From: Pseudomonas entomophila L48
Lineage (GTDB): Bacteria > Pseudomonadota > Gammaproteobacteria > Pseudomonadales > Pseudomonadaceae
NCBI RefSeq assembly: GCF_000026105.1
Contig: NC_008027.1
Coordinates: forward strand, 4,050,501-4,114,500
Length of the DNA: 64,000 nucleotides
Reading direction: 5' to 3'
In this document: positions 1-9,984 of the stretch, in pieces
Layout: the number at the start of each line of letters is the position of its first letter
Position numbering within the stretch: the stretch's first letter is position 1
Position numbers and translations under genes: made by a program
Notes under the pieces: generated by a model
Database searches by the model: none
What the model was told of the DNA's origin: nothing
The model's input: only the letters and a program-made list of their open reading frames with translations

Positions 1-1357
1 GGCACTCAAGACCAACAAACTGCAGGACACGGCGCTGTCGCTGGTGATGCTGCCACTGGATGGTCCGGGCACCGCGACGGTGTTCAACGCCGACGTCTCG
101 GTCAACCCAGCCTCGACCATGAAGTTGATCACCACCTACGCCGCACTGGAGCTGCTGGGCCCGACCTACCAGTGGAAAACCGAGTTCTACACCGATGGCA
201 CCCTGAGCAACGGCACGCTCAACGGCAATCTCTATCTCAAGGGCGGCGGCGACCCCAAGCTGAACATGGAGAAGCTCTGGCTGCTGATGCGTGACTTACG
301 CGCCAATGGTGTGCGCACGGTAACCGGCGACCTGGTCCTGGACCGCAGCCACTTCGTGCAGCCAAACCTGCCGCAGTTCGATGACGACGGCGGCGACGTC
401 AACAAACCATTCCTGGTCAAGCCCGACTCCTTGCTGGTGAACCTGAAAGCCTTGCGTTTCGTTGCCCGCAACGACGGCGGCAAAGTGGTGGTTTCGGTCG
501 AGCCACCGATCGCCAGCATCCGCGTCGACAACCAGGTCAAGGCCGTGGCCGGCAAGCAGTGCACGGGGGATGTGCGCTACAACCCGGTACCACAAGCGGA
601 CGGCGTCAGCGTGACCGTCACCGGCCAACTGGCTGACGGCTGCAACTCGCAGACCTACCTGTCGCTGCTGGACCACCCGACCTACGCCGCGGGGGCCGTA
701 CGCGCCATCTGGAACGAGCTGGGCGGCACCATCCAGGGCCGTGACCGCTTCGAGGACGTCCCCAAGTCTGCCCGCTTGCTGGCACGCGCCTTCTCGCCGG
801 ACCTCGTCGAAGTCATCCGCGACATCAACAAATACAGCAACAACACCATGGCGCAGCAACTGTTCCTCAGTATCGGCGCGCAGTTCCGTACCGATGCCGA
901 CGGCGACGACGCCCGTGCCGCCCAACGGGTGGTGCGCCAATGGCTGGCCAAGAAAGGCATCACCGCGCCGCACCTGGTGATGGAGAACGGCTCTGGCCTG
1001 TCCCGCGCCGAACGGGTCAGCACCCGGGAAATGGCCGCATTGCTTCAGGCGGCCTGGAAGAGCCCATACGCGGCCGAGTTCATCAGCTCGATGCCGCTGG
1101 TGGGCATGGACGGCACCATGCGCAAACGCCTCAAGCGCACCGCGATGAGCGGCGAAGGGCACATCAAGACCGGCACGCTCAATACCGTGCGGGCAATTGC
1201 CGGGTTCAGCCGCGACAGCAACGGCCACACCTGGGCAGTAGCGGCCATCCTCAACGACCCCAAGCCATGGGGCGCGTCGCAGGTGCTTGACCAGGTGTTG
1301 CTCGACCTCTACCGCCAACCCAAGATCGACAACGGTACCGTGGGTGTCATGCCCTGA
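1..1357 (+). CDS. dacB: D-alanyl-D-alanine carboxypeptidase/endopeptidase, PBP4 family (5' partial)
   Basis: Periplasmic penicillin-binding protein of the S13 peptidase family, which trims or cleaves peptidoglycan peptides. The reading frame is open from base 2 (A-L-K-T-N-K-L-Q-D...), so the signal peptide and first few dozen residues lie outside the window. All three active-site motifs are present in order: SxxK as STMK in 'NPASTMKLIT', SxN as SNN in 'KYSNNTMAQQ', and KTG in 'GHIKTGTLN'. The large insert between the first two motifs is typical of PBP4. The gene ends at a TGA followed by a strong hairpin and converges with the phzF-like gene. Identification is secure; only the truncation limits it. 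Confidence 0.93.
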   Translation, partial: ALKTNKLQDTALSLVMLPLDGPGTATVFNADVSVNPASTMKLITTYAALELLGPTYQWKTEFYTDGTLSNGTLNGNLYLKGGGDPKLNMEKLWLLMRDLRANGVRTVTGDLVLDRSHFVQPNLPQFDDDGGDVNKPFLVKPDSLLVNLKALRFVARNDGGKVVVSVEPPIASIRVDNQVKAVAGKQCTGDVRYNPVPQADGVSVTVTGQLADGCNSQTYLSLLDHPTYAAGAVRAIWNELGGTIQGRDRFEDVPKSARLLARAFSPDLVEVIRDINKYSNNTMAQQLFLSIGAQFRTDADGDDARAAQRVVRQWLAKKGITAPHLVMENGSGLSRAERVSTREMAALLQAAWKSPYAAEFISSMPLVGMDGTMRKRLKRTAMSGEGHIKTGTLNTVRAIAGFSRDSNGHTWAVAAILNDPKPWGASQVLDQVLLDLYRQPKIDNGTVGVMP

Positions 1358-1364
1358 TGCCCGC

Positions 1365-1400
1365 CAGCCCCCACGACGCGCCTTGCGCCCGTGGGGGCTG
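1365..1400. terminator. Hairpin terminator between convergent dacB and phzF-like genes
   Basis: An 11-bp perfect inverted repeat (cagcccccacg at 1365-1375, cgtgggggctg at 1390-1400) lies 8 bases after the dacB stop and 15 bases from the end of the opposing gene. It could serve both transcripts. There is no long T tract, so efficiency is uncertain. Confidence 0.6.
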
Positions 1401-1414
1401 TTCGACTGTACGCT

Positions 1415-2203
1415 TCAGATAAAGACCTGACCGCGCAAGTACAACGCACCTCGCCCACTGATAATCACCCGCCCGTTACCCGGCACTTCGCACTGCAATT
1501 GCCCCTTGCGCGCGCCACCCTGCTCGCAGCGCAAGCTGGCCTTGCCCAGGCGATCAGCCCAGTAAGGTGCCAACGAAGTATGCGCCGACCCGGTAACCGG
1601 GTCTTCATTGACCCCCACCCGCGGCCCGAACCAGCGCGTGACGAAATCAAACCCGCGCCCTGGCGCGGTCACCGCCACCCCGCGCACATCAAATGCCGAC
1701 AACGCGACGAAGTCCGGCTTGAGCGGATCGAGCAGCGCCGCATCGTCGATCACCAACACATAGTCGTCAGTGCGATACAACGCACGCGCGCTACTCAAGC
1801 CCAATGCCGGCAGCAAGCCATCGGGAATATCCACGGCGACCGGCTGTTTGGCGGGGAAATCCATGGCCAGCAGGCCATCGCCCCCACGGCTGACCCTCAG
1901 TTCACCACTGCGCGTATTGAAGCGCAGCACTTCGGCTTGCTCGCCCAACTGCTCGAACAGCACCCAGGCAGCCGCCAAGGTCGCATGGCCACACAGGTCG
2001 ACCTCGACGGTCGGGGTGAACCAGCGCAAGTCGAAGGCCTCACCGTTGCGCATGAAGTAGGCGGTTTCGGACAGGTTGTTCTCTTCGGCGATGCGCTGCA
2101 GCAGGTCATCCGGTAACCACTGCTGCAACGGAATCACCGCCGCCGGATTGCCGCCGAATGGCTCTGAGGAAAACGCATCGACCTGGAATATCTCGAGTTG
2201 CAT
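1415..2203 (-). CDS. PhzF family isomerase/epimerase
   Basis: 262-residue member of the PhzF/diaminopimelate-epimerase-fold family, a usual length for it. The N-terminus (MQLEIFQVDAFSSEPFGGNPAAV) and 'ENNLSETAYF' are family hallmarks; Glu46 in the latter matches the catalytic acid of PhzF. The C-terminal half has 'GVNEDPVTGSAH', the second conserved signature. An AAGGAG ribosome binding site sits 7 bases before the ATG. No phenazine genes are nearby, so this is a generic cytoplasmic PhzF-like isomerase of unknown substrate and not evidence of phenazine synthesis. Confidence 0.9.
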   Translation of the reverse strand: MQLEIFQVDAFSSEPFGGNPAAVIPLQQWLPDDLLQRIAEENNLSETAYFMRNGEAFDLRWFTPTVEVDLCGHATLAAAWVLFEQLGEQAEVLRFNTRSGELRVSRGGDGLLAMDFPAKQPVAVDIPDGLLPALGLSSARALYRTDDYVLVIDDAALLDPLKPDFVALSAFDVRGVAVTAPGRGFDFVTRWFGPRVGVNEDPVTGSAHTSLAPYWADRLGKASLRCEQGGARKGQLQCEVPGNGRVIISGRGALYLRGQVFI

Positions 2204-2255
2204 GCAACGACTCCTTTCAAGCCCGGCTCAACGCCAGGCGGGTATCGGAAACGGT

Positions 2256-3194
2256 TTATCCACGCACAGGTGTCAGTACCGGTTCACCCGCAAAGAATGC
2301 CTGCAGGTTGCGCAGCACCAGGGCGACGGTATCACGAGCCGCCTCGGGAGACTGCCCGGCGACATGCGGGGTCAGCACGGTATTGGCCAACGCCTTGAGT
2401 GCGTCAGGCACCGCGGGCTCGTCATCGAATACGTCCAGCGCGGCGCCAGCGATCTGGCCTTGATGCAGGGCGGTGACCAAGGCGTCGGTGTCCACCACGC
2501 TGGCCCTGGCGATATTGACCAGGTAACCCTCGGCGCCCAAAGCCTCGAGCACCTTTGCGTCGACCAGATGGCGCGTACCGTTGCCGCCTGGCGTGGCGAC
2601 CACGAGGATATCCACCGCGTCGGCCAGATGCAGTGGGCTGTCGTACCAGGTGTAAGGAGCATCCGCACGTGGAGTGCGGCTGTGGTAGCTGACATTCATG
2701 TCGAAGCCAAGGGCCGCTCGCCGGGCAATGGCCTGGCCCACCGCGCCAAGGCCGATGATACCCAGGCGCTTGCCGCTGACCGAAGGGCTGATCACCCGGT
2801 TCCACTCGCCCCGTCGGGTGCTGGCATCGGCTCGGGGAATATCGCGCAGCAGCGCCAGCAACAGTGCCATGGCGTGGTCGGCGACAGGGCCGGCGTTTGC
2901 GCCCGCGCCATTGGTGACCGTGATCCCCCGGGCGGCCGCGGCAACCAGGTCGACCTGCTCGTAGCCGGCGCCGATCACGCAGATGATCCTGAGGCTGACC
3001 AGCGTGTCGATCTCGTCGGCGGTCAGGCCCAGCGGCCCACGGGTAAGCACGGCATCGATCTGCTGGGCATGACGGGCGATGGCGTCGGCACGCATCTGCG
3101 GCGAAGGGGCGCGGATCAGTCGATAGCCCGCCCGCTCCAGCAAGGGCAGGTAATCGTCAACGGTTTCCACCAGGACCAGGACTGTCTTGCTCAT
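2256..3194 (-). CDS. D-isomer-specific 2-hydroxyacid dehydrogenase
   Basis: 312-residue NAD(P)-dependent dehydrogenase that should reduce a 2-oxoacid, such as glyoxylate or hydroxypyruvate, to the D-hydroxyacid. The Rossmann motif GLGAVG is at residues 148-153. The catalytic triad is visible: Arg230 in 'VNIARASVVD', Glu259 in 'DVFDDEP' and His277 in 'LTPHVAG'. It lies 52 bases upstream of the phzF-like gene on the same strand, so the two may be co-transcribed. The exact substrate cannot be read from the sequence. Confidence 0.9.
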   Translation of the reverse strand: MSKTVLVLVETVDDYLPLLERAGYRLIRAPSPQMRADAIARHAQQIDAVLTRGPLGLTADEIDTLVSLRIICVIGAGYEQVDLVAAAARGITVTNGAGANAGPVADHAMALLLALLRDIPRADASTRRGEWNRVISPSVSGKRLGIIGLGAVGQAIARRAALGFDMNVSYHSRTPRADAPYTWYDSPLHLADAVDILVVATPGGNGTRHLVDAKVLEALGAEGYLVNIARASVVDTDALVTALHQGQIAGAALDVFDDEPAVPDALKALANTVLTPHVAGQSPEAARDTVALVLRNLQAFFAGEPVLTPVRG

Positions 3195-3282
3195 GCCACC
3201 TCCGGCTCAATGCGAAGGGGCATTATGCGCGGGCAGCGCGAGATGGGCTATCGATGTATCGGCGCGCCCGGTCGAGCGAACA

Positions 3283-3693
3283 CTACTGGGCGAATGCACG
3301 CCCCAGGCCACCCGGCACGCCACTGCTGTCGGTCTCCTGCCACGGGCCATTGGGGCTCAGCGACCAGCTCCAGCCGTTGTTCCAGCGGTAGTAGGTGCGC
3401 TGGCGGTAGAAGGTGTTGGGTTGCTTCTCCAACACATAGACACCCATTTTCGGGTCCCAATGGCTGGCGCCCCCCGGCGGCGGCGCGAAGCTTGCCGAGG
3501 TACGTGGCATGGGCTTGGGCGTTGCCGCGGGGGTGCTCGGTTTGCTGCCCGGCAGCGGCTTGGCCGCCGGCCCCTGGTGCGGCGGCGTGGACTCGATCGG
3601 CGGTAGCGATTGCCGCTCGCCCGGTTGATGCACCGTACACGCGGAAAGACCCAGGGCCAGGGTGATCAGGGTCAGGCGTACGGTGCTGTTCAT
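3283..3693 (-). CDS. Small tryptophan-rich lipoprotein, unknown function
   Basis: 136 residues. The N-terminus has a lipoprotein signal peptide with lipobox LSAC, lipidated Cys19 expected. A Pro/Lys-rich linker follows (about 35-85), then an aromatic C-terminal segment with 'YYRWNNGWSWSLSPNGPWQ', a pattern of paired Trp and Gly-Pro-Trp seen in small surface or periplasmic proteins of pseudomonads. It starts 12 bases after the ccmI stop on the same strand, so it may be the last gene of the ccm transcript. No function is assigned. Confidence 0.7.
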   Translation of the reverse strand: MNSTVRLTLITLALGLSACTVHQPGERQSLPPIESTPPHQGPAAKPLPGSKPSTPAATPKPMPRTSASFAPPPGGASHWDPKMGVYVLEKQPNTFYRQRTYYRWNNGWSWSLSPNGPWQETDSSGVPGGLGRAFAQ

Positions 3694-3705
3694 GGGGCTG
3701 CTCTC

Positions 3706-4893
3706 TTATGAGTCGGGGCTGTCGATAATCAGGTGCTGGGGGGCTCGCGTAGTGGTGGGCAGTGGCGCCCCCTGGGCTTTCCATTCACCACGGGTGGGAA
3801 CACCGGCGCGCGAGACGCGGGCAACCAGTTGGACTTCGGCAAAGTCCGACAGTTTCATTTGCGGGATCATCGCATCGGCGTCCGACAGTTCCACCTCGAT
3901 GGGCAACTGCGCCACCGTGACACGCTTGGCGGCCAGGGGCATGGGCGGCCCATTGCTGGCACGCGCGAAGATAAACACGGTGTCATCCGGGCGCACCTTG
4001 TCCTTGAGCGCCGCAGCCAGTTCGACCCGCACCTTCAGACGCGCCGCCTCGGCCACCTTGCCACCTGAGGCCTTCAGTTTGTCCGCAGCGCGGTCGATAC
4101 CGCCCTGCAACGCGGCACGCGAGGCATCGCCTTCCGGCAGTTGCGCGAGCAGGCGCTGCCAGAAATCGATGGCCTCCTGATAGCGCTCGCCCTCGAAGGC
4201 GGCAATACCTCGCAGGCCAAGGCTGGTGACCTCCCGTGGGTCGGCCTTCAGTGCTTCGTCGGTCAATGCCAGCAGCTGTGGGTTCCATTGCTTGTCGGCA
4301 GCGAAGTACAACGCCTGGGCCCATTGACCGAGCAGCTCGGGCTGACGCCCGGCCAAGGCCACGGCACGCTCGAAGGCCTTGGCGGCATCCGCCGGCCGCT
4401 GGTCGGCCATGTACGCCCGACCGAGGAAGTACAACCCTTCGGCGGACTCCGGCTGGGCCTTCACGGCACGCTCCAGGCGTGCCGTCATTTCCTGCATCGA
4501 TTGCGGCGCGCTGGCGAATTCCTGGGTCAGCTCGACCTTGTCGGCGGCGCCGAAATGCAGGTACAACCCCAGCGCCATGGCCGGCACCAGCACCGACGCC
4601 AGCAGCGGAACAGCCTTGCCCAAATGGCCTTGAACGGACGCGTCGTTGCGCTCGGTGTCGGCCAGCAGTTCGCGGGCTGCCTCGTCACGGCCCCTGGCCA
4701 GTTGCCCGGCATCGAGCACACCCGCCTGCTGCTGGGCTGCCAGTTCGGCGACCCGCTCTTCATAGAGCGCCACATTAAGCGCGGTACGGTCCTGTTCGGC
4801 CTGCTGGCGGCGACGGCCGCGCAGGATGGGAATCAACAGGAATGCCAGGGCGGCGAGCAGCAACAGGCCCGCGCTGAGCCAGAATTCAGTCAT
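3706..4893 (-). CDS. ccmI: Cytochrome c maturation protein CcmI
   Basis: About 395-residue apocytochrome c chaperone that presents the CXXCH region of apocytochrome to the CcmFH ligation complex. The start is taken at '[13 protein letters not shown]', which overlaps the ccmH stop by 8 bases; a longer frame upstream only reads through ccmH. Two membrane helices (about 3-24 and 95-115) flank a cytoplasmic loop with a leucine-zipper-like Gln/Glu-rich stretch. The periplasmic part has TPR repeats (for example '[22 protein letters not shown]'). It is the distal gene of the operon. Confidence 0.92.
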   Translation of the reverse strand: MTEFWLSAGLLLLAALAFLLIPILRGRRRQQAEQDRTALNVALYEERVAELAAQQQAGVLDAGQLARGRDEAARELLADTERNDASVQGHLGKAVPLLASVLVPAMALGLYLHFGAADKVELTQEFASAPQSMQEMTARLERAVKAQPESAEGLYFLGRAYMADQRPADAAKAFERAVALAGRQPELLGQWAQALYFAADKQWNPQLLALTDEALKADPREVTSLGLRGIAAFEGERYQEAIDFWQRLLAQLPEGDASRAALQGGIDRAADKLKASGGKVAEAARLKVRVELAAALKDKVRPDDTVFIFARASNGPPMPLAAKRVTVAQLPIEVELSDADAMIPQMKLSDFAEVQLVARVSRAGVPTRGEWKAQGAPLPTTTRAPQHLIIDSPDS

Positions 4894-5362
4894 GGTTGGT
4901 TTCTTTTTCCAGCAGTTTGGCGAGACGCTCGCGTTCAGCGGCGGACAGTTCCGGTGTGCCGGCCACGGCCTGGCTGCGACGGCGGCGGACAATCACCGCC
5001 AGCACCACGAAGCCGCCGACCAAGAGAATGCCCGGGCCGAACCACAGCAACCAGGTGCGCCCGCTGAGCGCCGGCTTGTAGCGCACGAAGTCGCCATAGC
5101 GGTCGACCATGAAGTCGACGATCTGCGGGTTGCTCTTGCCCTCGCCGAGCATACGGAAGATCTCGCGACGCAAATCGGCGGCGATCGGTGCGTTGGAGTC
5201 GGCGATGTCCTGGTTCTGACACTTGGGGCAGCGCAGCTCCTTGGTCAGTTGCTGGTAGCGCTCACGCTCGGCCTCGTCGCGAAACTGATAGGTGTCGATG
5301 GCCGCCTTGGCCACACCGGCCAGGCTCATGCCCAGCACGGCGGCTGCGAGCCAGCGCTTCAT
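4886..5362 (-). CDS. ccmH: Cytochrome c maturation protein CcmH
   Basis: 158-residue membrane-anchored thiol oxidoreductase (CcmH/CycL) that keeps apocytochrome cysteines reduced for heme ligation. A signal peptide covers residues 1-20, the redox motif LRCPKCQ places Cys45 and Cys48, and a C-terminal helix ('[20 protein letters not shown]') anchors it. The ATG overlaps the dsbE stop as ATGA (5359-5362), which fixes the start. This is the short Pseudomonas form; the TPR part is on CcmI, unlike the fused E. coli protein. Confidence 0.95.
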   Translation of the reverse strand: MKRWLAAAVLGMSLAGVAKAAIDTYQFRDEAERERYQQLTKELRCPKCQNQDIADSNAPIAADLRREIFRMLGEGKSNPQIVDFMVDRYGDFVRYKPALSGRTWLLWFGPGILLVGGFVVLAVIVRRRRSQAVAGTPELSAAERERLAKLLEKETNHD

Positions 5363-5895
5363 GGCCTGGCCTCGTCGACCAGGCCTTGGTACAGCGGCGC
5401 CAGCTGTTCGCGCCAGACCGTGGCGTCGACCACGCCCACGTGCTTGTAGCGAATGATGCCTTTCGCGTCGACCAGGAAGGTTTCCGGCGCGCCGTACACA
5501 CCCAGGTCCAGGCCCAGCGAGCCTTGCGGGTCGGCGATGTTCAGCTGGTAGGGGTTGTGGAACTCGGCCAGCCATTTCAGCGCGGCGGCATTGTCATCCT
5601 TGTAGTTGACGCCGTGGATCACCACGCCCTGCTCGGCCAGCTGGTTGAGGTACGGGTGCTCGACCTTGCACGACGGGCACCAGGTGCCCCACACATTGAC
5701 CAGCGCCGGGCGGCCGATCAGGTCGGCTTGAGTGAGCGTGCGGTCCCCTTGCACCGTCCCCAGCGAGAACACCGGGAACGGCTTGCCGATCATCGCCGAG
5801 GGCAACTCGTCAGGCTTGAGGAACAACCCCTTGTAGAGAAAGACCGCCACCAGCAGGAACACCGCCAATGGCACTACCATGATCCAACGCTTCAT
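5359..5895 (-). CDS. ccmG: Thiol:disulfide interchange protein DsbE/CcmG
   Basis: 178-residue thioredoxin-fold protein anchored by one N-terminal membrane helix (about 4-22), with its active site in the periplasm. The CXXC motif is WCPSC, Cys73 and Cys76. Its role is to reduce apocytochrome c or CcmH disulfides using electrons from DsbD. The downstream 'GVYGAPETFLVDAKG' carries the cis-proline loop typical of CcmG. It overlaps both neighbours by 4 bases, indicating tight translational coupling in the operon. Confidence 0.96.
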   Translation of the reverse strand: MKRWIMVVPLAVFLLVAVFLYKGLFLKPDELPSAMIGKPFPVFSLGTVQGDRTLTQADLIGRPALVNVWGTWCPSCKVEHPYLNQLAEQGVVIHGVNYKDDNAAALKWLAEFHNPYQLNIADPQGSLGLDLGVYGAPETFLVDAKGIIRYKHVGVVDATVWREQLAPLYQGLVDEARP

Positions 5896-7880
5896 GCAGT
5901 CGCTCCAGACACACCCAGGACATCACGCACCCGGGCTTTGACCTTGACGCGGTAGCGCCGGTCGAGGGCCGCCAGGAAACCGCCCAGCGCAGTCAGCAGA
6001 CCACCCAGCCAGATCCAGCGGACATAGGGTTTGATATGCACCCGCACCGCCCAGGCGCCGTTTTCCAGCGGCTCGCCCAGGGCGACATACAGGTCGCGGG
6101 TGAAGCCGGCGTCGATACCGGCCTCGGTCATCATCGACTGCTGCACGGTGTACAGGCGCTTCTCCGGGTGCAGCACGGTCACTTCGCGGCCGTCGCGCAA
6201 CACACGAACGGTGCCTTTGTCGGAGATGAAGTTCGGCCCTTCGAAATGCTTCGCACCCTCGAACAGGAAGTGGTAGCCGCCCAGCTCGACGGTCTCGCCC
6301 GGCGCCATGCGCAGGTCGCGCTCGGCGCTGTTGTTACTCGACAGCACCACACCCAGGGCGCACACCGCCAGGCCCAGGTGCGCCAAGTGCATGCCCCAGT
6401 AGCTGCGGTTGAGGCCGGCCAGGCCTTTGAGAAGGCCTTTGTGACGGGTCTTGTCGAGGATGTCGCGCACACCGCTGAACACCACCCAGGCGGCCAGGGC
6501 GAACACACTCAGGATCGGCCAGTCGAAGTCATCGACGATCAACCCGGCAACCGGCGCCAGCACCGCGCTGCCGACCAGCACCGGGGTCATCATGCTCGCC
6601 AGCCATTTGCCGGGTGTGTCCTTCCAGCGCACCACCACGCCGACGCCCAGCACCAGCATCAGCAACGCCATCAACGGCAGGAACAATGCGTTGAAGTACG
6701 GCGGGCCGACCGACAGCTTGGCGCCAGTCAGGGCATCGAGCACCAGCGGGTAGAGGGTGCCAAGCAGGATCGTCGACGCCGCCACCACCAGCACCAGGTT
6801 GTTGGCCAGCAGCAGGGTTTCACGGGACCACAGGGCAAAGCCGACCTGGCTCTTGACCACGGGTGCGCGCAGGGCGAACAGCGTCAGCGAGCCACCGACC
6901 ACGAACAGCAGGAAGAACAGGATGAAGATGCCCCGCGACGGGTCGGCGGCAAAGGCGTGCACCGAGGTCAGCACCCCGGAGCGGACCAGGAAGGTGCCCA
7001 GCAGGCTCAGGGAGAACGCGGCGATGGCCAGCAGCACGGTCCAGCTCTTGAACACACCACGCTTCTCGGTGACCGCCAGCGAGTGAATCAGCGCCGTGCC
7101 CACCAGCCAGGGCATGAACGAGGCATTTTCCACTGGGTCCCAGAACCACCAGCCGCCCCAGCCCAGCTCGTAGTAGGCCCACCACGAACCCAAAGTGATG
7201 CCCACGCCGAGAAATGCCCAGGCAACGATGGTCCAAGGCCGCGACCAGCGGGCCCAGGCCGCATCCAGGCGCCCGCCGAGCAACGCCGCGATGGCGAAGG
7301 CGAAGGCTACGGAAAAGCCCACGTAGCCCATGTACAGCATCGGTGGATGGACGATCAGGCCGAAGTCCTGCAGCAGCGGGTTGAGGTCGCGACCGTCGCC
7401 CGGCACCTGCGGTAGCAGGCGCTGGAACGGGTTGGAGGTGATGATCAGGAACGACAGGAAGCCCACGCTGATCATGCCCATCACCGCCAGCACGCGGGCC
7501 AGCATGACCTGTGGCAATTGCCGCGAGAACACCGAGACGGCGAAGGTCCAACCACCGAGGATCAGCGCCCACAGCAGCAGCGAGCCTTCGTGGGCGCCCC
7601 ACACGGCACTGAACTTGTAGTACCAGGGCAAGGCGCTGTTGGAGTTGCTGGCGACATACGCAACCGAGAAGTTGTCGGTCATGAAGGCATGGGTGAGGCA
7701 GGCGAAGGCGAAAGCGAGGAAGGCGAACTGCCCCCAGGCAGCCGGACGCGCCAGGCTCATCCACAGCGAATCGCCACGCCAGGCACCGAGCAACGGTACC
7801 GTGGCTTGCACGGCGGCGAAGCAGATAGCCAGGATCATCGACAGCTGGCCCAGTTCGGGGATAACCAGGGCCGCGTTCAT
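5892..7880 (-). CDS. ccmF: Heme lyase subunit CcmF
   Basis: 662-residue polytopic membrane protein that ligates heme to apocytochrome c together with CcmH and CcmI. The tryptophan-rich heme-handling WWD motif is intact ('[19 protein letters not shown]'). Many membrane helices and a C-terminal periplasmic domain give the usual family length. It sits between ccmE and ccmG with ATGA overlaps on both sides. Confidence 0.97.
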
Positions 7881-8332
7881 GGCTTGGCCCCCGCGTCGCT
7901 GGCAGCCTGGCCGCTTTCCTTGAGCGCCTTGGTGACTTCAGGTGGCATATATTTCTCGTCGTGCTTGGCCAGGACTTCATCCGCTACCACCACGCCGTCG
8001 GCATTGAGCTTGCCGAGGGCGACGATGCCCTGCCCTTCGCGGAACAGGTCGGGGAGAATGCCACGGTAGGTGATCGGCACCGACTTGGTGTAGTCGGTGA
8101 CCACGAAGCGCACGTCCAGCGAGTCTGCCGAGCGCTGCACCGAGCCTTTCTCGACCATGCCGCCGGCGCGGATGCGGGTATCCAGCGGTGCTTCGCCGTT
8201 GGCGATCTGGGTTGGGGTGTAGAACAGGTTGATGTTCTGCTGCAGGGCGCTCAGGGCGAAGCCCACGGCCACGCCAACACCGGCCAGCAGGCCGAGGATA
8301 AGGAACAGGCGTTTCTTGCGCTGCGGATTCAC
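7877..8332 (-). CDS. ccmE: Heme chaperone CcmE
   Basis: 151-residue periplasmic heme chaperone anchored by one N-terminal helix (about 9-29). The covalent heme-binding histidine is His124 in '[11 protein letters not shown]', with Tyr128 as the axial-ligand tyrosine of the HxxxY motif. The protein receives heme from CcmABCD and passes it to CcmF. It overlaps ccmF by 4 bases and ccmD by 4 bases. Confidence 0.96.
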
Positions 8333-8505
8333 GGTTTGCTCTCCCGGCGCAGACGGCGCGCCTCTTCTTGCAGGTAGCGACGGCGAGCCAGCAGTGGCGC
8401 GGCGACATTGAGCGCCAGCACCGCCAGGCAGATGCCGTAGGCCGACCAGACGTACAGGCCATGGTGGCCCATGGCGAGGAAATCACTGAAGGAAGCGAAG
8501 CTCAT
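8329..8505 (-). CDS. ccmD: Heme exporter subunit CcmD
   Basis: 58-residue single-pass membrane protein that helps release holo-CcmE from the CcmABC transporter. It starts '[20 protein letters not shown]', has one helix at about 17-38, and ends in an Arg/Glu-rich cytoplasmic tail, all typical. A longer in-frame extension upstream reads antisense to nothing and overlaps ccmC, so the short start at 8505 is preferred; it overlaps the ccmC stop by 4 bases. Confidence 0.93.
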
Positions 8506-9269
8506 CGCGCAGTCTCCCGGCCCAGGCTGTTCATCACCTCGTCCCTGACCCAACTGGCACGCGCCTCGCGCTTGAGCACCTCGAGGCGCATGCGCAGCAG
8601 CAGCACGGCGCCGAAGAAACAGTAGAAACCCAGCGCCGTAAGCAGCAGCGGCAGCCACATCTCCACCGGCATGGCGGGTTTTTCGGTGAGGGTGAACGTG
8701 GCGCCCTGGTGCAGGGTGTTCCACCACTCCACCGAGTACTTGATGATCGGGATGTTCACCACCCCGACGATGGCCAGCACCGCGCAGGCCTTGGCGGCGC
8801 TGTCACGGTTGCTGATGGCCTGGCCCAGGGCGATGATGCCGAAGTACAGGAACAGCAGGATGAGCATGGAGGTCAGGCGTGCATCCCAGACCCACCAGCT
8901 GCCCCAGGTGGGCTTGCCCCAGATCGCGCCGGTGACCAGCGCCACCGCGGTCATCCAGGCGCCTATCGGTGCCGCGCACTGCAAGGCGACGTCGGCCAGT
9001 TTCATCTTCCACACCAGGCCCACCACCCCGGCCACCGCCAGCAGGACGTAGCAGGACTGCGCCAGCATCGCCGCCGGCACGTGGATATAGATGATGCGGA
9101 AGCTGTCGCCCTGCTGGTAGTCCTGGGGGGCGAAGGCCAGGCCCCAGGTGATGCCGACCAGCAGCAACAGGATGGCGGCCACGGTCAGCCAGGGCAGCAT
9201 GCGGCCGCTGATGGCATAGAACCATTTGGGGGAGCCCAGCTTGTGGAACCACGTCCAACTCATTTTCAT
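8502..9269 (-). CDS. ccmC: Heme transporter CcmC
   Basis: 255-residue six-helix membrane protein that delivers heme to CcmE. The WWD-type motif is '[14 protein letters not shown]' and the first periplasmic histidine lies in '[12 protein letters not shown]'. A second ATG two codons in (9263) is an equally possible start. Length and motifs match the family. Confidence 0.96.
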   Translation of the reverse strand: MKMSWTWFHKLGSPKWFYAISGRMLPWLTVAAILLLLVGITWGLAFAPQDYQQGDSFRIIYIHVPAAMLAQSCYVLLAVAGVVGLVWKMKLADVALQCAAPIGAWMTAVALVTGAIWGKPTWGSWWVWDARLTSMLILLFLYFGIIALGQAISNRDSAAKACAVLAIVGVVNIPIIKYSVEWWNTLHQGATFTLTEKPAMPVEMWLPLLLTALGFYCFFGAVLLLRMRLEVLKREARASWVRDEVMNSLGRETAR

Positions 9270-9315
9270 CAGGGTACATCCAGGGTATTGGCCGGGCTGC
9301 GGTGCCCGGGACTCG

Positions 9316-9984
9316 TTATTCGCCGACGCTGATCTTCAGGCCGGCCGCGATCGCAAAGGGTGCCAATGTCACAGCCAAGGCAGTCAGGCTGGCGAGCCAG
9401 AGCAGATGACCGGTCGCCGGCATATTCTGCAACGCGGCCTGCAACGCACCACTGCCCAGGATCAATACAGGGATATACAACGGCAGAATCAGCAGCGCCA
9501 GCAACAAACCGCCGCGCTTGAGACCGACCGTCAGCGCGGCGCCCACCGCGCCCAGCAAGCTCAGCACCGGCGTGCCCAGCAGCAGCGAGGCCAGCAGTAC
9601 CGGCAGGCAACTGGCCGGCAGGCCGAGCATCAGCGCCAGCAGTGGCGCCAACAATACCAGCGCCAGCCCGGAAAAGATCCAATGCGCCAGCACCTTGGCC
9701 AGTACCAGCAGGGCCAGTGGGTGGGGTGATAACACCCACTGCTCCAGCGAACCATCCTCGAAATCGCTGCGGAACAACCCGTCCAGTGACAGCAATACGG
9801 CCAGCAAGGCCGCGACCCAGACCAGCCCTGGAGACAAGGTTTGCAACAATTGTGTCTCGGGACCGACCGCCAGCGGGAACAGCGCAACGACGATAGCGAA
9901 GAACACCAGCGGGTTGGCCAGTTCCGCCGGACGACGGAACAGCAGGCGCGCCTCGCGGCGCAAGAGAAGAAGGGATACGCTCAT
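9316..9984 (-). CDS. ccmB: Heme exporter subunit CcmB
   Basis: 222-residue ABC-2-type membrane subunit pairing with the CcmA ATPase to release holo-CcmE. About six hydrophobic helices are apparent, and '[20 protein letters not shown]' is characteristic of CcmB. The ATG at 9984 ([10 protein letters not shown]) overlaps the ccmA stop as ATGA, so it is preferred over the upstream alternative at 9993. The gap of 46 bases to ccmC is the largest inside the operon. Confidence 0.95.
   Translation of the reverse strand: MSVSLLLLRREARLLFRRPAELANPLVFFAIVVALFPLAVGPETQLLQTLSPGLVWVAALLAVLLSLDGLFRSDFEDGSLEQWVLSPHPLALLVLAKVLAHWIFSGLALVLLAPLLALMLGLPASCLPVLLASLLLGTPVLSLLGAVGAALTVGLKRGGLLLALLILPLYIPVLILGSGALQAALQNMPATGHLLWLASLTALAVTLAPFAIAAGLKISVGE

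Noticed and set aside
1415..2203. Phenazine biosynthesis locus
   Set aside because: Only a PhzF-like gene is present; no phzA-E or phzG homolog is nearby, and PhzF-family isomerases are common without phenazines.
2076..3665. Plus-strand open frame opposite the hydroxyacid dehydrogenase and lipoprotein genes
   Set aside because: Shadow of genes with intact catalytic residues and a lipobox; no recognisable motif of its own.
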